DNA of 64,000 bases, from positions 1-64,000 of the forward strand of contig QOQW01000010.1 in assembly GCA_003327425.1 (NCBI GenBank), written 5' to 3'. The stretch is from Candidatus Ozemibacter sibiricus. GTDB taxonomy: Bacteria > Muiribacteriota > Ozemobacteria > Ozemobacterales > Ozemobacteraceae. The notes beneath the pieces are model-generated. The model did no database searches, had not been told where the DNA came from, and was given only the letters and a program-made list of their open reading frames with translations. Shown here piece by piece: positions 16,420 to 24,376 of the stretch. A program made the translations under genes and the position numbers. Every line of letters begins with the position of its first letter. Position 1 is the first letter of the stretch.

Positions 16420-17823
16420 TCAACGTCTGCCGGTGGGACCCGTTTCCGAGGCAGGCAAAAGCGGGAACGTCAGATCGTCGGAGGTGCCGGTGGCCAGATC
16501 GGGGCCGGGGCTGAACAACCGAGGCGCGGTGCCACCCTCGTAGGCAAACGGGGCATTGGTGAAGGGGTCGATGGGGTAGCGCTTCCCCTCCAGCCAGGTC
16601 TGCAGTTGGGCAATGGTGTCCGGCCACGCGTTTTTCTCTTGGCGGTAGGCATGAATCACCACCGCCGCTGCCCCGCCGCGCAAGACCGCCTTGCCGGTGA
16701 GCCATTGCGTATAGGACTTGGTCACGTTGGGCACCGCAAGCGTGGCATACGCATCGAGCAAATACCGCTCAGGCCTGAGCGCATACCCAAGCCAATGCCA
16801 TCCCAGTTGGTCGATCCGGCAGACCAGTTCCCGGTTACGACGATCCACTTCCTTCCACAGGCTTCGTGCAACGGGATAGGGTTGTTCCGCCGCCTTGATC
16901 GCTTCGCCAAAGACCGGATCGAGGTAGGAATCGATCAACCGCCGATTGGCAAACACCCGGACCATGGCCCGAGGATTCCGCCCGTAGAGCCGCAAGGCAT
17001 GTCCTTTTTCTATTTCTTGGGTTACGAAATGGGCAATACTGGGCAAGAGGTTTTTTTCCCTCCGAAGAGCCCGTTGGAAGGGAATGGCATGCGCTTCGAC
17101 CGCTTCCAGCCAGCCGAGGACTTCCTGGGCCAAGGCCTTGGAGAGCTTGAGAGACGGCGCCAGTTCTGCCAATCCAAGGCCCGACATCCGCCGCAAGGCG
17201 GAGCCAACCATAACCCCTAACAACGTAGAACTTTCGACCTGCGTTTCCCGAATCTCAAGGTATGAACCAAGAATGGCAGGCCCGCAGATCGCGAGCAGCG
17301 CCCGCCGAGAATCGCCCTGGCGGGCCAGATCCCAAGCCAGCAGGCACCAGAACCGCGCCGTGTCACGCGCCTTTCGGAAATGCGGAGAAGGTGCCAGCGG
17401 ATGGTTGAATTCCCGCTCGGGCCCGGCGACTGGCCAGGATGCCACCACCCGGGTCAGCCGGCGGACGAGTTCGTCCTGCATTCTGGCCCGCTCAGGGACA
17501 TGCTCGAGATACTTGCGAATCCCATCGTCTGGTCCAAACATGTTTTCCCCTCTCGAGGAGTCGACCAGATCCCCCAGCGAGGGGGCCCCGGGCACCCAAT
17601 CAGGAGGTTCGAATCCCGATGCCAGATCGATCTCGTACCGTTGGGAAACGGGCCACGAAGCGATATCCGCGAGCGGCGCCAGGGGGGGATCCTTCGCCAT
17701 CATCCGGTTGAAGGCAGTGACATCGAGGTATAGCTGGAGGGCATTGTACCCGTGAAAAACCAGGCATGCCACAAAGAGCAACGCTCCAGTCCAAAATGGA
17801 TGCCGCCGAACCCATTCGATCAT
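16420..17823 (-). CDS. Membrane-anchored protein of unknown function with pseudopilin-like C-terminus
   Basis: 467 residues. A single transmembrane helix (WTGALLFVACLVFHGYNAL) near the N-terminus puts the bulk outside the cytoplasm. The central 300 residues are alpha-helical with many Arg/Leu repeats and no known motif. The last 70 residues (AWPDTIAQLQTW, then PIDPFTNAPFAYE and SPGPDLATGTSDD) resemble the C-terminal region of type II secretion major pseudopilins, where that region binds calcium, but no N-terminal prepilin motif is present. GGAGG precedes the ATG. Similar domain mixtures occur in uncultured high-GC bacteria; function unknown. Confidence 0.65.
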   Translation of the reverse strand: MIEWVRRHPFWTGALLFVACLVFHGYNALQLYLDVTAFNRMMAKDPPLAPLADIASWPVSQRYEIDLASGFEPPDWVPGAPSLGDLVDSSRGENMFGPDDGIRKYLEHVPERARMQDELVRRLTRVVASWPVAGPEREFNHPLAPSPHFRKARDTARFWCLLAWDLARQGDSRRALLAICGPAILGSYLEIRETQVESSTLLGVMVGSALRRMSGLGLAELAPSLKLSKALAQEVLGWLEAVEAHAIPFQRALRREKNLLPSIAHFVTQEIEKGHALRLYGRNPRAMVRVFANRRLIDSYLDPVFGEAIKAAEQPYPVARSLWKEVDRRNRELVCRIDQLGWHWLGYALRPERYLLDAYATLAVPNVTKSYTQWLTGKAVLRGGAAAVVIHAYRQEKNAWPDTIAQLQTWLEGKRYPIDPFTNAPFAYEGGTAPRLFSPGPDLATGTSDDLTFPLLPASETGPTGRR

Positions 17824-18100
17824 GGACCTGACCCTCCATAGGATGTGATTGTGGAGCTGGGCTCAAGAATACCTGATTCGGCGGCCCGAAAAAACCTTTT
17901 TCGCCACCCGCTGGTGAAGAGAAACGGGGTCGAACTCCGGGGCAGGCCAATCCCAGGCCCTCCCCTCGAATGCTTTCCGGGCCCCATGAGCAAGAACCGC
18001 CAGAGTGGCCCCAGCCAGCGGAATCAGGTAGAATGAGTCAGGTCGGCATCGACAAGATCGGGGCCGCCCCCGAACGCCGTCCGACCCCTGGGAGGATCCC

Positions 18101-19681
18101 GTGACCCACCATGCCATGGTGTCTTCGCCAACTCGCTGCCCGAGGTTGTCGATGTTGATCTGGGCTGCCCTGATAACCAGTGCGATGGCCGCGTTCGGGA
18201 CTCGCGCCGCCAGCGCCCAGACCGCATCCGAACCAACCGTCGCTCACCCCGAGCGGTTGACCCTCGAGATCATCGCCACCGCCCCGAGCCATTACCCGCG
18301 GGCGCTGGCCGTCGGCCGCGACGGCTCGGTCTGGGCGGCCTTCATGGCCGAACAAGGGGTCATGGTCGGAGGCGGGCTGGCCCGCGTGCGACCGGAGCCT
18401 CTCCTCCACATCGTCGGCCAGACCACACCGGGGTGGCGTTCCGACCAGGTCAACGCCCTGCTGGCCGCGCCCGACGGGGGAGTGCTGGCCGCCACCGAGC
18501 GCGGCTTGCATCGGGTCACCGCCGCGGGCCAGGTCATTCCCCTCGGGGAAGCCATTCCCTGGCAGCACCTGGCGGCTGCCGCCGACGGCGGCGCCTGGCT
18601 GGCCGGGACCGACCGCGAGCACCATCTCTTCGTCGGTCGGCTCGTCGGCGACCGGGTCACGGTGTTCCGGCCCCGGGGCAGGTGCCGAGAGGTTGTGCGC
18701 CTGTTCGCCCCGACCCCCGATCGCGCCGTGGTGGTCTGCTCCGACCAGGTGTGGCAGATCGGCCCGCGCGGCATCGTCCCGCTACCGCTCGCCGGTTCCC
18801 CGCTGTTCACTCCCCCGAGCCGCAGTCCGGAGCGACGCCAGCCGCCCATCTGGCTCTACGACGCCGCGCTGACCGCCGACGGCAGCCTGTTCCTGATCGG
18901 CGCGACCAGGCGGCTGGTGCGGGTGCCGCCGGGCCGCCCCCGGTACGAGGTGGTGGCGACCGGCTCCTTCAGCGAGCTGTGCGCCGGTCGGCACGCCCAG
19001 GACCTCCTGGTCGCCGACTTCGACGGCAGGCTCTGGCGATGGAACGGCCAGCAGCTCGAGTGCGTGCACGAAGATCGCGACCGCCGCGCCCTGCGCCGCC
19101 TGACCCTCGACTCCCACGGCTCGCTCTGGGCGGAAGAAGATCGAGGCAGCGCCCCGCACCGGCTGGTGCGCTTCGACCCGCCCTACTCGGAAGGCCCGCA
19201 CGCCGTGGTGCCGCTCGATCTGCGTCCTGGCCTGCTGTCGCCCGGCATCCTGGCCTTGGGCGACGATGGGTGCGGCGGCCTGTTCGTCTCGACCAACGAA
19301 GGGCTCGGCTACGTTGCCGCCCCGCCGCCCGAGCCGCGATCACGGCCGGTTGCCGAACCGGCCCACGCCGCTGCCGGAGGTGCCATCATGCCTCGCTTCA
19401 TCATTCGGGCCATTCCCATGGTCCATTGCAAACGCGGGCCAGCTGTCTGCGCCCGGTGCCGCGCCCTGGCCGGGCCCCGCCTCTGCCTGCTCGATCTCGA
19501 TCCGCCCGATCGCGGCCAGGTCGAGCGCCGCGTCATCGGCCTGGAGATCGATGGCCAGAAGGTCTGGCGCGAATTCGATGTCGTCCGCACCTTCGTCGAC
19601 GAGGCCGAAGCTCGCGCCTATGCCGCCGACCACGGGATCACCACGATCGACCTGACCCCGCCCGACGTCGACCCGCCCTGA
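18101..19681 (+). CDS. Secreted beta-propeller protein with a separate C-terminal domain
   Basis: 526 residues from GTG 18101, which follows GGGAGG. The signal peptide (MLIWAALITSAMAAFGTRAA) is followed by about six propeller-type repeats at residues 50-410, each with a D-G-[GS]-x-[WL]-A/F core such as GRDGSVWAAF, APDGGVLAAT, TADGSLFLIG and DSHGSLWAEE, as in two-component-regulator propellers. Residues 430-526 form a distinct basic/Cys region (HCKRGPAVCARCRALAG) without a linker. A second Shine-Dalgarno and ATG lie inside the frame at 19388, so the C-terminal part could also be made separately. No neighbours suggest a partner. Confidence 0.7.
   Translation: MTHHAMVSSPTRCPRLSMLIWAALITSAMAAFGTRAASAQTASEPTVAHPERLTLEIIATAPSHYPRALAVGRDGSVWAAFMAEQGVMVGGGLARVRPEPLLHIVGQTTPGWRSDQVNALLAAPDGGVLAATERGLHRVTAAGQVIPLGEAIPWQHLAAAADGGAWLAGTDREHHLFVGRLVGDRVTVFRPRGRCREVVRLFAPTPDRAVVVCSDQVWQIGPRGIVPLPLAGSPLFTPPSRSPERRQPPIWLYDAALTADGSLFLIGATRRLVRVPPGRPRYEVVATGSFSELCAGRHAQDLLVADFDGRLWRWNGQQLECVHEDRDRRALRRLTLDSHGSLWAEEDRGSAPHRLVRFDPPYSEGPHAVVPLDLRPGLLSPGILALGDDGCGGLFVSTNEGLGYVAAPPPEPRSRPVAEPAHAAAGGAIMPRFIIRAIPMVHCKRGPAVCARCRALAGPRLCLLDLDPPDRGQVERRVIGLEIDGQKVWREFDVVRTFVDEAEARAYAADHGITTIDLTPPDVDPP
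19388..19681 (+). other. Internal in-frame start: possible separate 97-residue protein
   Basis: GGAGG at 19377-19381 lies 6-7 bases before ATG 19388, in the frame of the propeller gene. Initiation here gives MPRFIIRAIPMVHC plus an 83-residue remainder with two further Cys (CARCRALAG) and an acidic C-terminus. It could be a genuine second gene fused in frame by loss of a stop, or an internal initiation site. Confidence 0.35.
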
Positions 19682-19768
19682 CCGCTATTTCGCTGGCCAG
19701 ACCGCTCCCGTTCCGCCAACAACGATGGTTGTACGTCGGCGTCCCCCCTGCGCCTTGCCGCCGCGGCA

Positions 19769-19797
19769 TTGACGAATGGCCGCCAAAGTAGTACCAT
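19769..19797 (+). promoter_or_regulatory. Promoter of the PurD-like gene
   Basis: TTGACG (19769-19774), a 17-base spacer and TACCAT (19792-19797), about 40 bases upstream of GTG 19838. Confidence 0.6.
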
Positions 19798-19837
19798 TCC
19801 GCAACTTCCGGTCGCATGATCCTGCTGGAGGGTTGCT

Positions 19838-21079
19838 GTGAAGATCCTGGTGCTCGGTTCCGGCGCGCGTGAACACGCCATGATCCATGCCCTGGCCCGC
19901 TCTCCCTCCGTTCACAAGTTGTATGCCTGCCCCGGCAACGACGGCATGCGCGGGTTGTGCACCTCGGTGCCCTTCACCTCCAATGCCGATCTGGTGCGCT
20001 TCGCCCGCGAGCAGGTCGATCTGTCGGTGGTCGGCTCCTCGCGCTTCGTCGAAGAAGGAACGGTCGACGCCCTGATGACGGCCGGCATCCCGGTCATCGG
20101 CCCCGCCGCCGACGCCGGGCGCATCGAAACCAGCAAAGCCTTCGCCAGCGCGTTCCTGGTCAAGCACAACATCCCCTCGCCGATGACCCAGGTCGTGGCC
20201 AATCGCCTCGAAGCCGAACGCTTCCTGCAGGAGAACCCCTGGGTCAAGGTGGTCAAATGCAACGGCTTCTCTCGGGGGCTGGGCGTCGAGTTGGTCGACA
20301 CCCCCGATGAAGCCTTGGCCGCCGTCGATCGGCTGCTGAAGAAACACGGCCCACCCATCATTTTGCAGGAGCGACTGACCGGCGTCGAGTGCTCCTATTC
20401 CATCCTGACCGACGGCCAGCAGTGGGTCAGCTTCAGCAGCTCGCGCGAGTACAAACGGGCCGGCAACGGCGACACCGGCGCCACCACCGGCGGCATCGGC
20501 TCGGTCTGTCCGTTCCCCGGGCTCACCCCCGAACTGGAAGAGCGCATCCGCACCCGCATCGTCATTCCCACCGTCAACGGTCTGCAGGCCGACAAGCTGA
20601 TCTACCGCGGGTTCCTGTCGCTGCACCTGATCATGACCAGCACCGGGCCCAAGGTGCTCGAGATCAACGCCCGGCTGGGCGACCCCGAGACCCAGAGCAT
20701 CCTGGTCCGGTTCCGGGGCAACCTCGCCGCTCTGCTGATGGACTGCGCCCTCGGCCGCCTCGATGCCACCGGCTCCGAGGTCGCCTTCGGCCGCAACTCC
20801 GCCGTCTCCGTGGTCCTGGCCCGGGCCGGCTACCCGAACGATGAATCGGCCGAGCCGTCGATCCAGGGCCTCGATGAACTGAGCGACACCCAGGTCTTCC
20901 ACTCCGGCAGCGTCTGGCACGAAGCCGAGCGCCGCTTCACCTTCCGCGGCGGCCGCCTCATCACCCTGTCGGCGGTCGGCGAAACCCTCGCCGAAGCCCG
21001 GCGCAAGTGCTATGCCGATCTGTCGCGCCTCACCCTGCGCAACGTCCAGTACCGCAGCGACATCGGCGCCGAGAGCTGA
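19838..21079 (+). CDS. purD: Divergent phosphoribosylamine-glycine ligase (PurD family)
   Basis: 413-residue ATP-grasp enzyme; the family joins glycine to phosphoribosylamine in purine synthesis. The GSGAREHAM N-terminus, SKAFASAFLVKHNIPSP, the NGDTGATTGGIGS loop, EINARLGDPETQ metal site and the C-terminal GGRLITLSAVGETLAEA all match PurD in order. Two positions that are nearly invariant differ: the usual KADGLAAGKGV is KCNGFSRGLGV and the usual GPEAPLxxG is GSSRFVEEG. It may be a PurD adapted to this lineage or a paralog using another amine or acid. GTG 19838 is set by GGAGGG 5 bases upstream. No purine genes are nearby. Confidence 0.8.
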   Translation: MKILVLGSGAREHAMIHALARSPSVHKLYACPGNDGMRGLCTSVPFTSNADLVRFAREQVDLSVVGSSRFVEEGTVDALMTAGIPVIGPAADAGRIETSKAFASAFLVKHNIPSPMTQVVANRLEAERFLQENPWVKVVKCNGFSRGLGVELVDTPDEALAAVDRLLKKHGPPIILQERLTGVECSYSILTDGQQWVSFSSSREYKRAGNGDTGATTGGIGSVCPFPGLTPELEERIRTRIVIPTVNGLQADKLIYRGFLSLHLIMTSTGPKVLEINARLGDPETQSILVRFRGNLAALLMDCALGRLDATGSEVAFGRNSAVSVVLARAGYPNDESAEPSIQGLDELSDTQVFHSGSVWHEAERRFTFRGGRLITLSAVGETLAEARRKCYADLSRLTLRNVQYRSDIGAES

Positions 21080-21191
21080 CCACGGCGGCCGCCCCGGCCA
21101 TAAGCCCGAGATGAAGGGCCAAGACCTCTGGCCCTGGTCGGCCGTCAGACCCAGCCCCTGACCCGTCATCGATCAGCCGCCAGGAACAGGA

Positions 21192-21225
21192 ACGCCCCCC
21201 ATCGCTCGGGAGCGACAGGGGGCGT
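21192..21225 (-). terminator. Hairpin between converging purD and PLD genes
   Basis: ACGCCCCC (21192-21199) pairs with GGGGGCGT (21218-21225) and TCGCT with AGCGA inside. It lies 36 bases past the end of the phospholipase-type gene. There is no T-run. It shares the 14-mer GAGCGACAGGGGGC with the hairpin after clpB. Confidence 0.45.
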
Positions 21226-21260
21226 GGGTCGCCAAGCGAGAGCGGCCGCGCCGCCGACCC

Positions 21261-23534
21261 TCAGATGATCTTCTTGAGGAAGGTCAACTTCGACAGGGCC
21301 TTCATCAGCCACATCTTCTTGCCCGGCAGGTCGTCGGGACCGAAGACGGCCGTGACCTGGCCGTCGGCGTCGACCGCGATCTTGTACTCCTTGGACCGGG
21401 CGATGTCGCCCAGGATCTCGTTACGCAGCTCGCGAGCGAAGGCGGTCGATTTGATGGCCGCCACCACTTCCGAGTTCACATCCTGGCTGAGGTAGTCCAT
21501 GTTGTAGGTGCCGACGATGCCGATCTTGCCGTCGAACACGAAGTTCTTCGCGTGCAGCTTGCGCTTGCCATAGTAGGTGAAGATGCGGCAGGTCGGAATC
21601 TCCTTGAGGATGCGCTTCCAGTCCGCATAGAACATCGCCTGGGTGGCCAGGCTGTCGGTCGAAGCCGGGCTGTTGGTATGGATCAGGATGCGGACCCCGC
21701 GCCGGGCGGCTCGTTTGAGCGCGGCCTCGGCCCGTTCGGTCAGCACCACGTAGGGGTTCTGGATGACGATCTCCCGCCGCGAACCATCGATGAACCGGAT
21801 CAACTGATCGGCGATATCATTGCGCGGCCCGTACAGGGAATGCTTGTCGATGATCTTCACCGGGGCGGTATGGGCCCCGCCCAGCAGTTCGGCCTGCTCG
21901 AACCCGGTCATCGACTTGTACTGTTTCAGTTCGGCATTGAATTCCTCGAGGGCCTTGCTCGTGCGCCGGTCGGCCTTGGCCGGCTGGTACACCCCGCGCC
22001 CCCGGATGTATTGATCCATGGTGGTCACCGCGGCCTCAAGTTCGCGGCTCATGATATCGATGTTGCCCCACAGGTCTTTGGTAATGGAGTACTGCTTGAG
22101 CGGCGTGAACTCTTCTTCGAAGGCGGCCGCCAGTTGCTGGGCCACCGCCTGGCTGCGGATGAGGACATCGCAGTCCCGATAGCAATCAGGCATGTCTTCG
22201 GGGTTCACGTAATAATGGCTGGATACATTGCGCCCCCCGATGATCGAGTATTCCCCGTCGACCACGATGATCTTGTCGTGATTGGAAGCCATGATCAGAC
22301 GGAGGTCGAAGATGGCGGTTCCCAGGTCTTGATGAATGGGATTGAACGTCTTGACCTCGACATTCGGGTAGGTGACCAGCTCCTGGATGAAGTCCTGGCC
22401 CATCAGCTTGCGCGTGAAGCCCTTGGTGCCGCGAGCATCCATCATGAACCGGATTTTGAGCCCTGCTTTGGCTTTGCGCAGCAGCAACCCGCACAGCGCC
22501 ATGCCGAAGATGTCATCTTCGACGATGAAATACTGCAGATCGATCGAGGTCTTCGCTTCGCTGAGAATCTTCCAACGCGCATACCAGGCCTGGTTGTTGT
22601 CGTAGATCAGCCGGACGACGGCGTGGTCGTCCCTGGCCCCCCGGGTGCCAGGGAAGAGATTGAAGACCACATCGACCGGCGGCACATAGGGGGCCGCGAT
22701 GCTCTCATACTTCAGCTCGAACGCTTCGAAATCGTTGAGCGCCCGCTGGAAGGACAGCAGCTTGCCGACGTAGCCGGTCCAGCGGAAGGCCTTGACCGGT
22801 ATGGCCAACCAACTGGTCTTTCGGTAGCTGGCGTAGGCGGCCTCCATGGCATCCCGGCGCTGGTCGAGCGTCACCTTCCACTGGACATACTGGCGGGTGG
22901 CTTCGAGGTAGCGCAACCGGTCCTGGGCGAGGCGGGCGTACTTCCCCGCGTTGGGGTCGGCGGCGACCTCGGTCAGCACCTTGACCGCCGCCGCCGTGTC
23001 ACCCCTCAGGTATTCATGGGCTTTGGCGATCTCATACCGCGCCTGGGCCCCGTACACCGTGGTGGCATGGGCGGCGGCGAACCGCTCGAGCGTCTTGATG
23101 GCCTTGTCGGCGATCTTGGGCCCCTTGTCGCTCCAGAGGTCTTTGAGGGTGCTCGACAAAGCCGGCGGCATCTTGTCGGGCGCCGAGGTCGTCGCCTCGG
23201 GAACGGGAGCGGACTCCGTCGCCCCGGCCCCGTTCGGGGTCGGCAGGGCGACCTCATCGTTGGTCGCCCAATCGTCGACCACCGCCGGGGCGGATTCGCC
23301 CGTCGCCACCGCCCCTTCATAGGCGGCTCGGGCCTGGTTGAAGGCCGCCGCCAGAGCTTTGACCTCCGCTTCCGGAGCGTTGCGGGCGACGGCTTCCTGA
23401 TAATTCTTGTAGGCGGCCAGATACCGGTCGTAGAGGGTCCGCGCATCTTCGGCGGCCCACAGACCGGACCCCGCACTCACACACCAACAGACCAGCAGGA
23501 GGGCTACCCATCGCACGGTTCTCATCGACCGCAC
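21261..23534 (-). CDS. Secreted phospholipase D/cardiolipin synthase-family protein
   Basis: 757 residues. A signal peptide (VALLLVCWCVSAGSGLWAAE) leads a 250-residue helical N-terminal region with TPR-like spacing. The catalytic half has both HKD motifs: HDKIIVVDGEYSIIGGRN near 420 and LHAKNFVFDGKIGIVGTYN near 660, each with the H-x-K-x4-D pattern. The family hydrolyses or transfers phosphatidyl groups. With export and a long N-terminal region the likely site is the periplasm or surface. GGAGG precedes the ATG, and a TATAAT box (23564-23559) lies just upstream. Convergent with purD. Confidence 0.88.
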   Translation of the reverse strand: MRSMRTVRWVALLLVCWCVSAGSGLWAAEDARTLYDRYLAAYKNYQEAVARNAPEAEVKALAAAFNQARAAYEGAVATGESAPAVVDDWATNDEVALPTPNGAGATESAPVPEATTSAPDKMPPALSSTLKDLWSDKGPKIADKAIKTLERFAAAHATTVYGAQARYEIAKAHEYLRGDTAAAVKVLTEVAADPNAGKYARLAQDRLRYLEATRQYVQWKVTLDQRRDAMEAAYASYRKTSWLAIPVKAFRWTGYVGKLLSFQRALNDFEAFELKYESIAAPYVPPVDVVFNLFPGTRGARDDHAVVRLIYDNNQAWYARWKILSEAKTSIDLQYFIVEDDIFGMALCGLLLRKAKAGLKIRFMMDARGTKGFTRKLMGQDFIQELVTYPNVEVKTFNPIHQDLGTAIFDLRLIMASNHDKIIVVDGEYSIIGGRNVSSHYYVNPEDMPDCYRDCDVLIRSQAVAQQLAAAFEEEFTPLKQYSITKDLWGNIDIMSRELEAAVTTMDQYIRGRGVYQPAKADRRTSKALEEFNAELKQYKSMTGFEQAELLGGAHTAPVKIIDKHSLYGPRNDIADQLIRFIDGSRREIVIQNPYVVLTERAEAALKRAARRGVRILIHTNSPASTDSLATQAMFYADWKRILKEIPTCRIFTYYGKRKLHAKNFVFDGKIGIVGTYNMDYLSQDVNSEVVAAIKSTAFARELRNEILGDIARSKEYKIAVDADGQVTAVFGPDDLPGKKMWLMKALSKLTFLKKII

Positions 23535-23558
23535 CTCCAGGCCACGAAAGTACTTTAA

Positions 23559-23564
23559 ATTATA
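23559..23564 (-). promoter_or_regulatory. -10 box for the PLD-family gene
   Basis: A perfect TATAAT on the minus strand sits in an A/T patch (23551-23570) about 25 bases before the ATG. The -35 region is weak (TTCCGG at 18 bases). Confidence 0.45.
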
Positions 23565-23680
23565 TCTAACCTATGCCTGGAGCCGGAAGAGGTACCCTCT
23601 CCGAGCAGGTGGGAGCTCTACTGGTGCGTTAGAGGCCAGACAAGCCCCCATAGCCCGCGTCAGGAGGAGAAGCCCGCGCC

Positions 23681-24253
23681 TCAAGCGGTGGGCACAGGAA
23701 GCGAGGCCGGGGCGCCGGCGGCCGGCTGGCGACGGCGCAGCAGACTGATGACGAGCACCAGGAAGGCGGCGAAGAAGGGCAGGAAGATCATCCGGGCGAG
23801 GAACGGCCCCTGGAACAGGTAGACCTTGATGATGCCCGGGTTCTGTTGGGTGATGCGCAACGTATAGGTGCCCGATTCGGCGATCCCGATCGAGAAGGTC
23901 TGCCAGCCTTGGCGGGTGGCGGCGACGGTCGGTTTGACGATCTCCAGCTCGCGATCGTAGATCGTCAGCCCCGAGGGTTGCAGCACTTCGACCCGAGCCC
24001 GGGTATTGACTTCGCGAGCCCCCAGCGCGAACTTGACCGGATCGCCGAGTTCGGCGCCGAAGACCACCGAAGTGGCGAATGGCGGCGGGGGAGCCTGGGC
24101 CGGTTCGAGCCCGGCCTCGGCCACGGCGAGGGGCTGGTCGAAGTAGAACGGATCGACCATCAGCATCACCACCACCAGCCCTCCCGTCAGCACCACGATC
24201 TTCACACCGGTCCACAGCAGCCAGGTCGCCCAGTCGTACCCATCAACCGTCAT
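23681..24253 (-). CDS. Small membrane protein with an extracytoplasmic beta domain
   Basis: 190 residues. A transmembrane helix at about 15-33 (VKIVVLTGGLVVVMLMV) and a second at about 150-168 (IFLPFFAAFLVLVISLL) flank a beta-rich region. That region (residues 60-145) has TYTLRITQQNPGIIKVYL, as in bacterial pre-peptidase C-type sandwich domains. The topology places this domain outside with both termini inside. No family is recognised. It is 123 bases downstream of clpB, beyond a hairpin, so it need not share that promoter. Confidence 0.6.
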   Translation of the reverse strand: MTVDGYDWATWLLWTGVKIVVLTGGLVVVMLMVDPFYFDQPLAVAEAGLEPAQAPPPPFATSVVFGAELGDPVKFALGAREVNTRARVEVLQPSGLTIYDRELEIVKPTVAATRQGWQTFSIGIAESGTYTLRITQQNPGIIKVYLFQGPFLARMIFLPFFAAFLVLVISLLRRRQPAAGAPASLPVPTA

Positions 24254-24339
24254 GCTTCCCTCCCTTATCCGCGCGACAGCGTCGTGCCGAGATGCAGGCC
24301 CGCCGGGGCCTGGCCGAGGCGATCCGATCGAGAGCGACA

Positions 24340-24367
24340 GGGGGCAGGAGCGGTCTCTCCTGCCCCC
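24340..24367 (-). terminator. Terminator-like hairpin after clpB
   Basis: Perfect 11-base stem: GGGGGCAGGAG (24340-24350) and CTCCTGCCCCC (24357-24367), with a 6-base loop, 10 bases after the clpB stop. No T-run follows on either side. Confidence 0.6.
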
Positions 24368-24376
24368 ATCGGTGGC

